This document shows positions 54,419 to 63,323 of a stretch of 64,000 bases of DNA, piece after piece (positions within the stretch are counted from its first letter, which is position 1; every line of letters starts with the position of its first letter). The stretch is taken from the NCBI GenBank assembly GCA_050293315.1, contig JBNKMS010000023.1, positions 62,001 to 126,000 on the forward strand, given 5' to 3'. A program made the translations under genes and the position numbers. This DNA is from CBFDBF01 sp050293315 (lineage in GTDB: Bacteria > Pseudomonadota > Gammaproteobacteria > Chromatiales > Chromatiaceae). A model generated the notes under the pieces. It made no database searches, was not told the DNA's origin, and worked only from the letters and a program-made list of their open reading frames with translations.

Positions 54419-54810
54419 TGAGGGTGTCCTCTATAACTCAATTTGAGCAGCGCTATTTTAGCAGGTTTCGCAGATCGCCGGTCGGTTGGGGTAAACCCCA
54501 ATATATCCCCCCGTATCTCCCAATTTCTAAAGACCAGTGGATGCCACATAATCTAAATGCGGTCAAAGTCATTTCCTGATGTTGGCCGTAATGGAGCAGA
54601 TGCAGATAAAAATGAGAAAGTGGTAGGTGCAGCTGGTGCGGTGCCCCTCTTCCGCACTGGCTGTAACCCACCCAAAACTGCGTCCAACTCCTCAAGTAAC
54701 AGCCCCCTGGTGTAACCATACTCGAACCGCAGCTCGGCAGTTACTACTCCTTTGGCGTAGATGGTAGAGAGACTCTCTGTTACCCTTGTATGCTCTTTCT
54801 ATAACCCTCT
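54419..54810. other. 392-base gap with degenerate coding-like sequence
   Basis: No intact gene is evident. On the minus strand a frame from about 54795 to 54558 is open for about 80 codons and reads plausibly as protein early on (AELRFEYGYTRGLLLEELDA) but has no ATG and turns low-complexity; a second minus frame (54719-54453) is also open. This may be a decayed gene. I recognise no family. Confidence 0.35.
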
Positions 54811-56037
54811 ATGTTCTCATATTGCATGATCACTGCTGCATCTCTGCTGAAAAGGATCAACATCTGTTCTCTGCTTGTTTGCGCGTTGCTGGGCGCTGTA
54901 GTAGCTCATGCTGATGAGACAGCCCCGCAGCCTGGCATTGTAGTTGAGGTTGAGACGGGGCGAGTCCTCTCTGCGCACGGGGCAACCCGCAGTTGGTACC
55001 CTGCATCACTGACCAAGATGATGACCCTCTATCTCGCCTTTGAGTCGCTCGCAAACGGAAAGCTAAAACTTGATGAGTATCTTACAGTCTCTCCACATGC
55101 GGCCTCCCAGCCGGCCAGTAGGCTTGGGCTGACAGCCGGTAGCAAGATAAAAGTGGATGAGCTGCTGGCGGCAACAGCGGTTGTGTCGGCCAATGATGCT
55201 GCAGTGGTGTTGGCGGAGCGCCTTGGCGGGAGTGAACGCAGCTTTGCCGCGCGCATGACCAACCGGGCGCAAAGTATGGGGATGGAGGGGACGCGTTTTA
55301 TCAATGCCACCGGGCTACCGGGGGAGCATCAGCAGACTACCGCGCGGGATATGGCTATCCTCGGGCTGCGACTGCGGCGCGATTTCCCAAAGCAGTTCAC
55401 TCTTTTCTCCCGCTTCAGTATGGAGTATCACGGGAGATCCATAGGCAGCACCAATCAGCGCTTTCTCGGTTATCCCGGGGCCGATGGCATCAAGACCGGA
55501 TTTACCTGCAGTGCCGGGTACAATCTGGTAGCCTCGGTGCGGTATGATGATGAGCGTGAGTTGATTGGGGTTGTGCTGGGGGCGGTAGATTCTGCAGATC
55601 GTCAACAACGGATGATTGAGTTGCTGCAGCAGGGGTCTGTGGCAGCGGGATCAGGGGCGCAGGGCTCACTGGTAACGGCGCTACCCGGGGGTTCCCAAGG
55701 CCAGCCCGTAGATATGGGGCCAAAGGTCTGTACAGGTGATATATTAGCCGGGGGAAAGATCCCTGGTTGGGGAATCCTGCTCGGTGTGTTTTCCACCAAA
55801 CAGGAGGCGCGGCGCAGGGCTGAAGTGGCACGCACACATCTGAAAGGGGTAGTGAAAAGTGGTCGGCTCGCTATGCTGCCACGCCGTTTCAAGCACGGCA
55901 GCTCATGGAAGACCCTGCTTGTGGGTATAAGCAAGCGGGAAGCGGGCCGGGCTTGTCGTCGTCTCTGGAGCAAGAAGATTCTCTGTACTACGCGTTCACC
56001 CGAGGTGATGAATCGGCGTGGGTTCGCTCAGCGTTGA
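54811..56037 (+). CDS. D-alanyl-D-alanine carboxypeptidase (PBP5/6 family, DacA-like)
   Basis: Periplasmic low-molecular-weight penicillin-binding protein that trims pentapeptide side chains. Signal peptide about 1-34 (SLLVCALLGAVVAHA). The active-site triad motifs are SLTK (SxxK, in YPASLTKMMTLYLAF), SAND (SxN) and KTG in ADGIKTGFTCSAGYNL. After the catalytic domain (to about 290) the usual PBP5 C-terminal beta domain and amphipathic anchor are replaced by a SPOR-like segment (GWGILLGVFSTKQEARRRAE, WKTLLVGISKREAGRACRRL), suggesting septal glycan binding. The start may also be the ATG at 54826. Confidence 0.9.
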   Translation: MFSYCMITAASLLKRINICSLLVCALLGAVVAHADETAPQPGIVVEVETGRVLSAHGATRSWYPASLTKMMTLYLAFESLANGKLKLDEYLTVSPHAASQPASRLGLTAGSKIKVDELLAATAVVSANDAAVVLAERLGGSERSFAARMTNRAQSMGMEGTRFINATGLPGEHQQTTARDMAILGLRLRRDFPKQFTLFSRFSMEYHGRSIGSTNQRFLGYPGADGIKTGFTCSAGYNLVASVRYDDERELIGVVLGAVDSADRQQRMIELLQQGSVAAGSGAQGSLVTALPGGSQGQPVDMGPKVCTGDILAGGKIPGWGILLGVFSTKQEARRRAEVARTHLKGVVKSGRLAMLPRRFKHGSSWKTLLVGISKREAGRACRRLWSKKILCTTRSPEVMNRRGFAQR

Positions 56038-56049
56038 GAGGTTAGCAAG

Positions 56050-56541
56050 GTGTTGCAACAGAGAGATAGAGAGTGTCGACCATGCACCGGCTGCTGTGAT
56101 GGTTGGGTGCAGATGGTGATCGATGGGGTTGCAGTATATCCAGGCAGGCCATGCCCTCATAGTACCGGAGAGGGGTGTGATGACTACGCCAACCGGCCAC
56201 AGGATCCGTGTGATAACTTCAATTGTGGCTGGATACTCCCCTCCAGCCCACTGCCGGAATGGATGAAGCCGAATGAGGGCGGGGTAATCGTTGTCTTCAA
56301 TAAACTAACCTGGAACTCGCTGCCGGTTGATCTAGCGGTGCCGGTAGGGAGGATGATCCCGCCGCATTCACTCCAGTGGTTAAAGGGTTTTTCTGAGTCA
56401 CAGCGGCGCCCACTGATCTATACCGAACAGATTGAGGAGGATGGGGAGTTGCAGAGGCAGCAGCAGATATTCGCTCATGGGCCGGTGGAGTTTCAACAAG
56501 AGATCATGCGGCGTCAGCAGGCAGGGATAAAATTGTGGTGA
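56050..56541 (+). CDS. Cysteine-rich protein, YkgJ-like
   Basis: 163 residues from a GTG preceded by GAGAGG. The N-terminus CRPCTGCCDGW (residues 9-19) with further cysteines at about 35, 43, 54 and 59 recalls the zinc/iron-chelating YkgJ (UPF0153) domain with its CxxCxxCC core. The second half is ordinary soluble sequence. It is 12 bases after dacA and 10 before prmC, so probably co-transcribed with both. The exact metal and role are unknown. Confidence 0.7.
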   Translation: MLQQRDRECRPCTGCCDGWVQMVIDGVAVYPGRPCPHSTGEGCDDYANRPQDPCDNFNCGWILPSSPLPEWMKPNEGGVIVVFNKLTWNSLPVDLAVPVGRMIPPHSLQWLKGFSESQRRPLIYTEQIEEDGELQRQQQIFAHGPVEFQQEIMRRQQAGIKLW

Positions 56542-56551
56542 TCCCCGGCCG

Positions 56552-57397
56552 ATGACCACTATATCCCAGGCGCTGCTGCAGGCTAGAGAGAGGCTCTCTG
56601 ATCTGGTGGACACCATTCCTGAGCTAGAGGCTGATGTGCTGCTGGCCTTTACTCTTGGTACTACCCGCAGCCACCTGTTTGCCTGGCCGGACGAGCCGCT
56701 CACCCCAGAGCAGGATTTGCGCTTTCGCCAATTGGTGGCGCGCCGTCTGCGGGGTGAACCGATTGCCTATCTGACTGGCCGGCGTGAGTTTTGGTCACTT
56801 GAGTTGCAGGTCGCAACCGCCACTTTGATCCCGCGCCCGGAGACAGAGATTCTGGTGGCTTGGGCGTTGGAGCTGATCCCTGCCGAGTCATCATGGAATA
56901 TAGCCGATCTTGGTACCGGATGTGGCGCCATTGCTGCAGCCATTGCAACAGAATCACCCCACAGTCAGGTGGTTGCAACCGATAGCTCTTCGCAGGCACT
57001 GGCCGTGGCGGAAGAAAACTTCAGCCGACTGCAGCTGGAGAATGTTAATACCCTGCAGGGCGAGTGGTGCGATGCCCTGCCGCCGGGAGAGCGCTATGAC
57101 CTGATCCTCTCCAACCCACCCTATATCGCCGCTGACGACCCCTGCCTGCAACAGGGTGACCTGCCGCGTGAGCCGCTGCAGGCGCTGGCCTCAGGCCATG
57201 ATGGCCTGGACGATATACGCCGAATCATAGAGCAGGCCCCAAACCACCTGGTTATCTCCGGGTGGCTGTTACTGGAGCATGGCGCGGAGCAGGGGGCAGC
57301 GTTGCGGCGCCTGCTGGACGGTGCAGGCTTTACCGATATAGAGAGCCGCCGCGATCTGGCGGGTCATGAGAGGGTCAGCGCTGGACGGTGTAGCTGA
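56552..57397 (+). CDS. prmC: Release factor glutamine methyltransferase
   Basis: SAM-dependent N5-methylation of the GGQ glutamine in peptide release factors RF1/RF2. 281 residues: helical N-terminal domain, then DLGTGCGAIAAAIATE (SAM-binding motif I) near 113-128 and the signature NPPYI with the following region DLPREPLQALASGHDGLDDI. It ends one base before the convergent rubredoxin gene. Confidence 0.95.
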   Translation: MTTISQALLQARERLSDLVDTIPELEADVLLAFTLGTTRSHLFAWPDEPLTPEQDLRFRQLVARRLRGEPIAYLTGRREFWSLELQVATATLIPRPETEILVAWALELIPAESSWNIADLGTGCGAIAAAIATESPHSQVVATDSSSQALAVAEENFSRLQLENVNTLQGEWCDALPPGERYDLILSNPPYIAADDPCLQQGDLPREPLQALASGHDGLDDIRRIIEQAPNHLVISGWLLLEHGAEQGAALRRLLDGAGFTDIESRRDLAGHERVSAGRCS

Positions 57398-57556
57398 CTA
57401 CTCCGGTACAAAGCTACTCTTGCTGGCGCCACAGTCCGGACATACCCAGTTATCCGGTATATCCTCAAACGGGGTGCCTGGAGGGATACCGCCTACCTCA
57501 TCACCCTCTTCCGGATCATATACATAACCGCACACATCACATACATATCTACCCAT
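57398..57556 (-). CDS. Rubredoxin
   Basis: Small electron carrier of 52 residues with a single Fe(Cys)4 site: C6 and C9 in YVCDVCGYVY and C39 and C42 in WVCPDCGASKSSF. The D/E-rich middle and PGTPFEDIPDNW are classic. AGGAGG lies 6 bases before the ATG, an almost ideal ribosome binding site. Downstream of sdhE on the same strand but 60 bases away, so possibly part of the sdh operon tail. Partners unknown. Confidence 0.95.
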   Translation of the reverse strand: MGRYVCDVCGYVYDPEEGDEVGGIPPGTPFEDIPDNWVCPDCGASKSSFVPE

Positions 57557-57617
57557 ATTCTACCTCCTGAGCATATTACAAATCAGACGCCCAGCTGCAC
57601 TGTAACATTTGGTTGCG

Positions 57618-57860
57618 TTAGCCATCTGTGTTCCGAATTAGCTCAACCAGGTCAGCAACCGCAACATCATCCGGCCCCTCCTTGCCGGTAAACCAGCCTA
57701 GCAGAAGAGGGTCAGGCTGCTCCAGCAGCCAGGCGAAGAGTGTTAGCTGTTCGCTATCCAGGTTGGCATAGTGTTCATGTTGGATAAACTGCTCCAGCAG
57801 TATATCCAGCTCCAGCATGGAGCGACGGCACTGCCACGGTAGCTGGTCATTAGCTCGCAT
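57618..57860 (-). CDS. sdhE: Succinate dehydrogenase flavinylation factor SdhE
   Basis: 80-residue assembly factor (formerly YgfY/CptB) needed for covalent FAD attachment to SdhA. CRRSMLELDILLEQF is the family signature (usually RGMLELD with Gly; here S). It sits 21 bases downstream of sdhB, the usual place. It should serve SdhA and may also serve the separate FrdA. Confidence 0.93.
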   Translation of the reverse strand: MRANDQLPWQCRRSMLELDILLEQFIQHEHYANLDSEQLTLFAWLLEQPDPLLLGWFTGKEGPDDVAVADLVELIRNTDG

Positions 57861-57881
57861 ATTACACCGGCTCCAGGATAC

Positions 57882-58574
57882 TCAGATAGAGACCTTTAAC
57901 ATAAATGCCCGCAGGTGTCCGATCGCGCTGGTCGGGTTGAGATGCATTGGGCAGGCGTCGACACAGTTCATAATGTCGTGGCAGCGATACATCGGGTAAG
58001 GCCCCTCCAGCATATCGAGTCGTTCCTTGGTGCCCTGGTCCCGGCTGTCGGCCAGGAAGCGCCAGGTCTGAAGCAGCGCATGGGGGCCGAGAAACTTTGT
58101 CGGATTCCACCAGAAGGAGGGGCAGGAGGTGGAGCAGCAGCCACACATGATGCACTCATACAACCCATCCAATCTTTTACGCTCCTCTGGCGTCTGCAGT
58201 ATCTCTACCTCTGGCAGCGCATCTTTCCGTATCAGATAAGGCTGGATTCTCTTGTACTGTAGATAGAAGCGGCTCATGTCGACCACCAGGTCGCGGATTA
58301 CCGGCCGGCCCGGTAGCGGGCGAATTACCACGGTTCCCTTGAGCGATGAGACCGGGGTGATACAGGCCAGGCGGTTCTTGCCGTTGACATTCATCCCGTC
58401 AGAACCGCATACCCCCTCACCGCAGGAGTGGCGAAAGGTCAGTGATTCATCCTGCTCCTTCAACTCCAGCAGTACATCCCGCAGCATCATCCCTGGGCGT
58501 GTCTCCAGTTGGTAATCCTGCAGATATGGCTTATCGTCCTTGTCCGGGTCGTAGCGGTAGATACGAAATTTCAT
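57882..58574 (-). CDS. sdhB: Succinate dehydrogenase iron-sulfur subunit
   Basis: 230 residues from the ATG at 58574 (MKFRIYRYDPD), overlapping the sdhA stop by one base. [2Fe-2S] ligands in CGEGVCGSDGMNVNGKNRLAC, then CIMCGCCSTSCP for the 4Fe-4S cluster and CHDIMNCVDACP for the 3Fe-4S cluster. A longer frame to 58640 is inside sdhA and is rejected. Confidence 0.96.
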   Translation of the reverse strand: MKFRIYRYDPDKDDKPYLQDYQLETRPGMMLRDVLLELKEQDESLTFRHSCGEGVCGSDGMNVNGKNRLACITPVSSLKGTVVIRPLPGRPVIRDLVVDMSRFYLQYKRIQPYLIRKDALPEVEILQTPEERKRLDGLYECIMCGCCSTSCPSFWWNPTKFLGPHALLQTWRFLADSRDQGTKERLDMLEGPYPMYRCHDIMNCVDACPMHLNPTSAIGHLRAFMLKVSI

Positions 58575-60364
58575 CAGTAGACTCGCTCTTTTGGCGGGAA
58601 GGAATCCACAGTCAGTGGTTGGCTGCGTACAGGTTTCCACGCCAACCTGTCGCCATCCAGAAAATAGAGGCTGTGCTTACGCCAATTTTCATCGTCACGC
58701 TGCGGGTAATCGGCACGTGAGTGTGCCCCCCGGCTCTCCTGTCGTGCCACAGCCGATAGCATTGTTGCCATGGCAATGTCTGACATGTTTTCCAGCTCCA
58801 GCGCCTCAACCCTGGCGGTATTAAAGGCGTGGCTGTCGTCTTGCAGGCGGACATCCTTGATGCGCTCCTGTATCGCCCGCAATTTCTCTACCCCCTCACG
58901 CATGACCTCCTCATTGCGAAACACACTGCAGTGCTGCTCCATCACCAGCTTCAGATCCTTGCGCACCTCATTTACCCGCTCCCCTCCGTTGGAGGTCTTG
59001 TCCCAGCGCGCCAGCCGGGCCAATGCCTGCTCAACGCTCTCTTCGTTTAATTCTCGATGGTAGCGATTTGCCCGCAGATATTCACTGATGTGGTTGGCTG
59101 CCGCCCGGCCAAATACCAGGATGTCCAGGAGTGAATTACCGCCCAGGCGGTTGGCGCCATGTACCGAGACACAGGCACACTCACCAACGGCGTAGAGCCC
59201 GGGTATCACCTGCTCCGGATTGCCGTCGTTGGTGGTTACCACCTGGCCGAAACGGTTGGTCGGTATCCCTCCCATGGTGTAGTGGGCGGTAGGGGCGACC
59301 GGGATCGGCTCATTTACCGGATCGATATGGAGGAAGGTCTTACAGGTCTCCCGGATCGCCGGTAGCCGTTCGGCAATAGTCTCTTCTCCCAGATGGTCCA
59401 GCTTCAATAGGACATGGTCTCCGTTCGGGCCGCAACCGCGTCCGGCGCGGATCTCGGTGGCGATAGAGCGGCTGACTACATCACGACTGGCCAGGTCCCT
59501 GGCGGTCGGCGCATACTTCTCCATAAAGCGTTCGCCTTCACTATTGATTAGATAGCCGCCCTCACCGCGTACGCCCTCGGTAATCAATATACCCTTGCCG
59601 GCGATGCCGGTGGGATGGAACTGGACAAACTCCATATCCTGCAGCGGCACACCAGCGCGCAACGCCATGGCCATGCCATCTCCGGTATTGATATGGGCGT
59701 TGGTGGTAGTGCGGTAGATCTGTCCGCTACCGCCGGTGGCGATCAAGGTGGTCTTGGCCTCGATCAGCAGGGGTTCGCCGGTCGCGATCTCGATAACCAG
59801 GGCCCCAAGGATGAAGCCCTCTGCATCACGAACAAGGTCAACGGCGAAGTACTCATCAAAGAAGTGACTCTTGGCGCGGATGTTCTGTTGATAGAGCGCG
59901 TGCAGGATGGCGTGTCCGGTACGGTCGGCCGCGGCGCAGGTGCGGGTGGCCTGCGCCCCACCAAACTCCTGACTCTGGCCACCAAACGGGCGCTGATAGA
60001 TCTTGCCGTTATCCAGGCGGGAGAAGGGGACGCCGTAGTGCTCCAGTTCGTAGACCAATTTAGACGCAGCACGGCACATATATTCGATCGCATCCTGGTC
60101 GCCCAGATAGTCGCTGCCCTTTACCGTGTCATACATGTGCCAGTGCCAGTTGTCAGCTGAGACATTGGCCAGGGCCGCATTGACCCCACCCTGTGCCGCC
60201 ACAGTATGAGAGCGTGTTGGAAATACCTTGGATACCACTACTACCCGCGCCTCAGCCTCGGAAAGCTGGAGGGCGGCACGCAGCCCGGCACCACCTGCAC
60301 CCAGGATAAGGGTGTCGAATTGTCGTTTGGGTAGATTTCTCAGTCCCGTATTGCCCTTGATCAA
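58574..60364 (-). CDS. sdhA: Succinate dehydrogenase flavoprotein subunit
   Basis: FAD-binding catalytic subunit of the classical quinone-linked enzyme. FDTLILGAGGAGLRAALQLS starts the FAD fold; SHTVAAQGGVNAAL has the covalent-FAD histidine; the sequence FHPTGIAGKGILITEGVRGEGG and PTAHYTMGGIPTN give the substrate site. ESRGAHSRADYPQRDD is near the C-terminus. I start at the TTG 60364, which overlaps the sdhD stop (TTGA) and has GGGGAG seven bases upstream, giving 596 residues; an upstream GTG at 60403 is possible. Confidence 0.95.
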   Translation of the reverse strand: MIKGNTGLRNLPKRQFDTLILGAGGAGLRAALQLSEAEARVVVVSKVFPTRSHTVAAQGGVNAALANVSADNWHWHMYDTVKGSDYLGDQDAIEYMCRAASKLVYELEHYGVPFSRLDNGKIYQRPFGGQSQEFGGAQATRTCAAADRTGHAILHALYQQNIRAKSHFFDEYFAVDLVRDAEGFILGALVIEIATGEPLLIEAKTTLIATGGSGQIYRTTTNAHINTGDGMAMALRAGVPLQDMEFVQFHPTGIAGKGILITEGVRGEGGYLINSEGERFMEKYAPTARDLASRDVVSRSIATEIRAGRGCGPNGDHVLLKLDHLGEETIAERLPAIRETCKTFLHIDPVNEPIPVAPTAHYTMGGIPTNRFGQVVTTNDGNPEQVIPGLYAVGECACVSVHGANRLGGNSLLDILVFGRAAANHISEYLRANRYHRELNEESVEQALARLARWDKTSNGGERVNEVRKDLKLVMEQHCSVFRNEEVMREGVEKLRAIQERIKDVRLQDDSHAFNTARVEALELENMSDIAMATMLSAVARQESRGAHSRADYPQRDDENWRKHSLYFLDGDRLAWKPVRSQPLTVDSFPPKERVY

Positions 60365-60708
60365 ATGATTCTCCCCGCCAGAAATACCACCTTCATGAGC
60401 CACAGTCCGCTACCGATCAATCCCAGGCCAAACAGGGACAGCATTACCACCCGAACGATAAATGGCTTTACATAATCGACAATTACGTCACGTATCCCCA
60501 CCCAGGCGTGTAACAGGATAGCCAGACAGTAGAGTAGCAGTGGGGCTGTAGTGAATGGTGAGTCCATCCAGGATTGCCATGCGGCGTGTGAGGATGGAGG
60601 ATCAAATAGAAACAGTCCGATCAGAAATAGTGTGTAGACAGTCAGATAGACAGCGGTTATACGCTGCAGAATCCAGGCCCGTAGTCCACTGGCGCGGCGG
60701 CTACTCAT
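60361..60708 (-). CDS. sdhD: Succinate dehydrogenase membrane anchor SdhD
   Basis: 115 residues, three membrane helices. The histidine in LLHAWVGIRDVIVDYV is the expected haem b/quinone-site region. The start overlaps the sdhC stop by four bases (ATGA). Confidence 0.93.
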   Translation of the reverse strand: MSSRRASGLRAWILQRITAVYLTVYTLFLIGLFLFDPPSSHAAWQSWMDSPFTTAPLLLYCLAILLHAWVGIRDVIVDYVKPFIVRVVMLSLFGLGLIGSGLWLMKVVFLAGRII

Positions 60709-61082
60709 AGCAGCACCCAGACGCCGGTCGCAGCAGCAAGCAGTGCTGCCAGTGTGAATATGATCCAGGCGGTCACCCGGCTCTCTACCAGTCCAACGCC
60801 AATATCAAAATCGAGAAAGAGGTAACGGATGCCGGCAAACAGGTGGTGCAGCAGCGCCCAGCTAAGCAGCACCATAACCAGCTTGACCAGGTTGTTCCCA
60901 AGGAGAGAGTTTACCTGTTGAAACCCCTGTTCCGATGCCAGTGATAGGTCCAACAGGTAGACCATCGCCGGGATCAGCAGCACCATCAAGATGCCGCTAG
61001 CCCGGTGGGCGATAGAGATAATCGCCGCCATGGGGAAACGGATCAGAAAGAGGTTTAGAAAGACGGGTCGTTGATCTTGCAT
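60705..61082 (-). CDS. sdhC: Succinate dehydrogenase cytochrome b556 subunit SdhC
   Basis: 125 residues, three helices. RPVFLNLFLIRFPMAAIISI and AHRASGI form the quinone-site start; HHLFAGIRYLFLDFDIG holds the axial haem histidine. The first gene after gltA, 39 bases downstream, so gltA and sdhCDAB-E are likely one transcription unit. Confidence 0.94.
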   Translation of the reverse strand: MQDQRPVFLNLFLIRFPMAAIISIAHRASGILMVLLIPAMVYLLDLSLASEQGFQQVNSLLGNNLVKLVMVLLSWALLHHLFAGIRYLFLDFDIGVGLVESRVTAWIIFTLAALLAAATGVWVLL

Positions 61083-61121
61083 ATGATATTAGAGGTCCCT
61101 GCAGCCTGATTATAAGCAGGT

Positions 61122-62417
61122 CTATCGCTTGGACATTGGTACCCACTGCCTCCTTTTTGCCCCGGCATAGAGTTGTCTCGGCCTGCCGATGGTCTGGTTG
61201 TCTTCACTGATCATCTCCATCCACTGGCTGATCCAGCCGACGGCCCGCGACATGGCGAAGATTACTGTAAACATATTGGTGGGGATGCCGATAGCGGAGA
61301 GAATGAGCCCGGAGTAGAAGTCGACATTGGGGTAGAGTTTCTTTTCGATGAAGTACTCATCCTCCAGCGCGATGCGCTCCAGCTCCATGGCGATCTTGAA
61401 TAGCGGATCGTCCTCGCGCCCCATATCCTGCAGAACATCATGTGCCGCTGTACGCAGGATCCGTGCTCGCGGATCGTAGTTTTTGTAGACCCGATGGCCA
61501 AACCCCATCAGGCGGAACGGGTCTTCAGGGTCACGCGCCCGTGCTATATATTTGCCCACCCGATCCACAGAGCCGATCTCGTTGAGCATGCGCAGTACGG
61601 CCTCGTTGGCCCCGCCGTGGGCCGGCCCCCAGAGGGCGCTTATTCCAGTTGATATACAGGCGAATGGGTTGGCCTGGCTGGATCCGGCCAGCCGTACTGT
61701 AGAGGTGGAGGCGTTCTGTTCATGGTCGGCATGGAGGATCAGTATTTTGTCCATGGCGTCGGCCACTATTGGTGATATCTGGTAGTCATCACAGGGGGTG
61801 GAGAACATCATGTTGATGAAGTTTTCCGCGTAGCGCAGACGATTATCAGGGTAAATGAACGGTTGGCCAGCCGAGTATTTATAGGATGCTGCAGCTATGG
61901 TGGGCATCTTGGCCAGGATGCGGATGGCGGAGATCTCGCGGTGGCGTGGGTCATGGATATCGAGGGAATCGTGATAGAAGGCGGATAGTGCCCCCACCAC
62001 GCCTACCATAATCGCCATCGGGTGGGCATCACGGCGAAACCCCTTGTAGAAGCCCAACAGCTGCTCATGCACCATGGTGTGTTCGGTTACCAGGGAGCGG
62101 AACTCCTCAAATTCCTCGGCCTTTGGCAGCTCTCCATGCATCAGCAGGTAACAGGTCTCCAGATAGCAGCTCTTGTCGGCCAGCTCCTCAATGGGGTATC
62201 CACGGTATTCGAGGATACCCTCATTGCCATCGATGAAGGTGATCTCACTGATGCAGGATGCGGTGGAGCGGAACCCTGGATCCAGGGTGAAGAGGCCAAA
62301 ATCCTTATAAAACCCGGTTATATCAACTACCCCGGGGCCAATAGTCCCATTGATAATCGGCAGCTCTACCTCTTTGCCGGTGCGATTATCGGTTATGGTC
62401 AGGGAATCTTTTGGCAT
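61122..62417 (-). CDS. gltA: Citrate synthase
   Basis: Condenses acetyl-CoA and oxaloacetate; the type II (allosteric, gram-negative) kind, 431 residues. LILHADHEQNASTSTVRLAG, GPAHGGANEAVLRM and LMGFGHRVYKNYDPRARIL carry the catalytic histidines and the oxaloacetate-binding arginine; the catalytic Asp lies in NVDFYSGLIL. Note the parallel GHPVFKGEEVNFDPR in the ATP-citrate lyase large subunit. Its presence together with ACL means the cell can make and break citrate with different enzymes. Confidence 0.97.
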   Translation of the reverse strand: MPKDSLTITDNRTGKEVELPIINGTIGPGVVDITGFYKDFGLFTLDPGFRSTASCISEITFIDGNEGILEYRGYPIEELADKSCYLETCYLLMHGELPKAEEFEEFRSLVTEHTMVHEQLLGFYKGFRRDAHPMAIMVGVVGALSAFYHDSLDIHDPRHREISAIRILAKMPTIAAASYKYSAGQPFIYPDNRLRYAENFINMMFSTPCDDYQISPIVADAMDKILILHADHEQNASTSTVRLAGSSQANPFACISTGISALWGPAHGGANEAVLRMLNEIGSVDRVGKYIARARDPEDPFRLMGFGHRVYKNYDPRARILRTAAHDVLQDMGREDDPLFKIAMELERIALEDEYFIEKKLYPNVDFYSGLILSAIGIPTNMFTVIFAMSRAVGWISQWMEMISEDNQTIGRPRQLYAGAKRRQWVPMSKR

Positions 62418-62660
62418 TCAGCCGCCTCCTGGGCATACCCTAAGCACAGCGCCTGAGCATGCGTTATTTTTCTCCCTAAAAAACTAGGCGTAGTTAAGGG
62501 GAAAGTCAACCCTACACAATGTATGTAAGGCTACCTCCTGGCCCCGGTTTCTGATACGCTTCCGCACCTGGGGAGAGTCTTTTGGTGCTACAGGTGCGGG
62601 CCGGTGATAATGCTCGGTGCGTGCCTCTGGCCTAATCCATACTGCCAATATGGTTTTTAT

Positions 62661-63245
62661 ATGAATAGCGGTCTAAAGATTATTTTAGTTGATCAAAATA
62701 CCGGGCGTTCAGCTATGCTGCGGCGTGCCCTGCAGGACGCCGGGCATGAGGTTATTTGTCGGCTGGAGTCGAGTAAAGAGCTGGTTGACAGCAATGAGGC
62801 CACCCATGCCGATGCCATTATCCTCAATACCGATATCCCTAACGATAAGATATTCGCCAATCTGAATATCGTTAATAAAACCAAGCCCAAACCTATCGTC
62901 ATGTTTACTGATGAGAGCGACCGGATGATGGCGGATGATGCCGTCAAGGCAGGTGTTAACGCCTATATCATTGATGGCCTGGAAGCGAGCCGCGTCCAGG
63001 GGATCATAGATATTGCAATCGCCAGATTCAGGGAGTTCCAGGCGCTTAAGGACGAGCTTGATAGTACCCGTACCCAACTGAACGAGCGCAAGGTTGTGGA
63101 GAAGGCCAAAGGGATTTTAATGCGTAAGAACAATATGAGTGAAGATGAGGCCTATAATGCCCTGCGCAAGATGGCTATGGATAAGAACATCAAAATAGCC
63201 ACTGTAGCGAAGAATGTAGTGGATGTTGCTGATCTGCTGGGCTAA
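62661..63245 (+). CDS. nasT: NasT-type ANTAR antiterminator with degenerate receiver
   Basis: RNA-binding response regulator, 194 residues from the ATG at 62661 (the upstream GTG extension to 62604 is less likely). Residues 1-120 fold as a receiver, but the phospho-acceptor position is N56 (AIILNTDIP instead of the usual Asp), and only one acidic residue (D11) remains in the VDQ motif. Residues 140-194 are the ANTAR domain: ERKVVEKAKGILMRKNNMSE then DEAYNALRKMA. ANTAR proteins bind paired hairpins to prevent termination. No NasS partner is adjacent; the next genes downstream are glnK and amtB, whose leader carries a terminator and candidate ANTAR hairpins. Confidence 0.9.
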   Translation: MNSGLKIILVDQNTGRSAMLRRALQDAGHEVICRLESSKELVDSNEATHADAIILNTDIPNDKIFANLNIVNKTKPKPIVMFTDESDRMMADDAVKAGVNAYIIDGLEASRVQGIIDIAIARFREFQALKDELDSTRTQLNERKVVEKAKGILMRKNNMSEDEAYNALRKMAMDKNIKIATVAKNVVDVADLLG

Positions 63246-63323
63246 AAAAAGTGTTGCCATCTACTTGAGGCTTTGCTAATATTCACGTCATCAGTTTGCT
63301 AACGATGGCAAATTGGTACAGAC

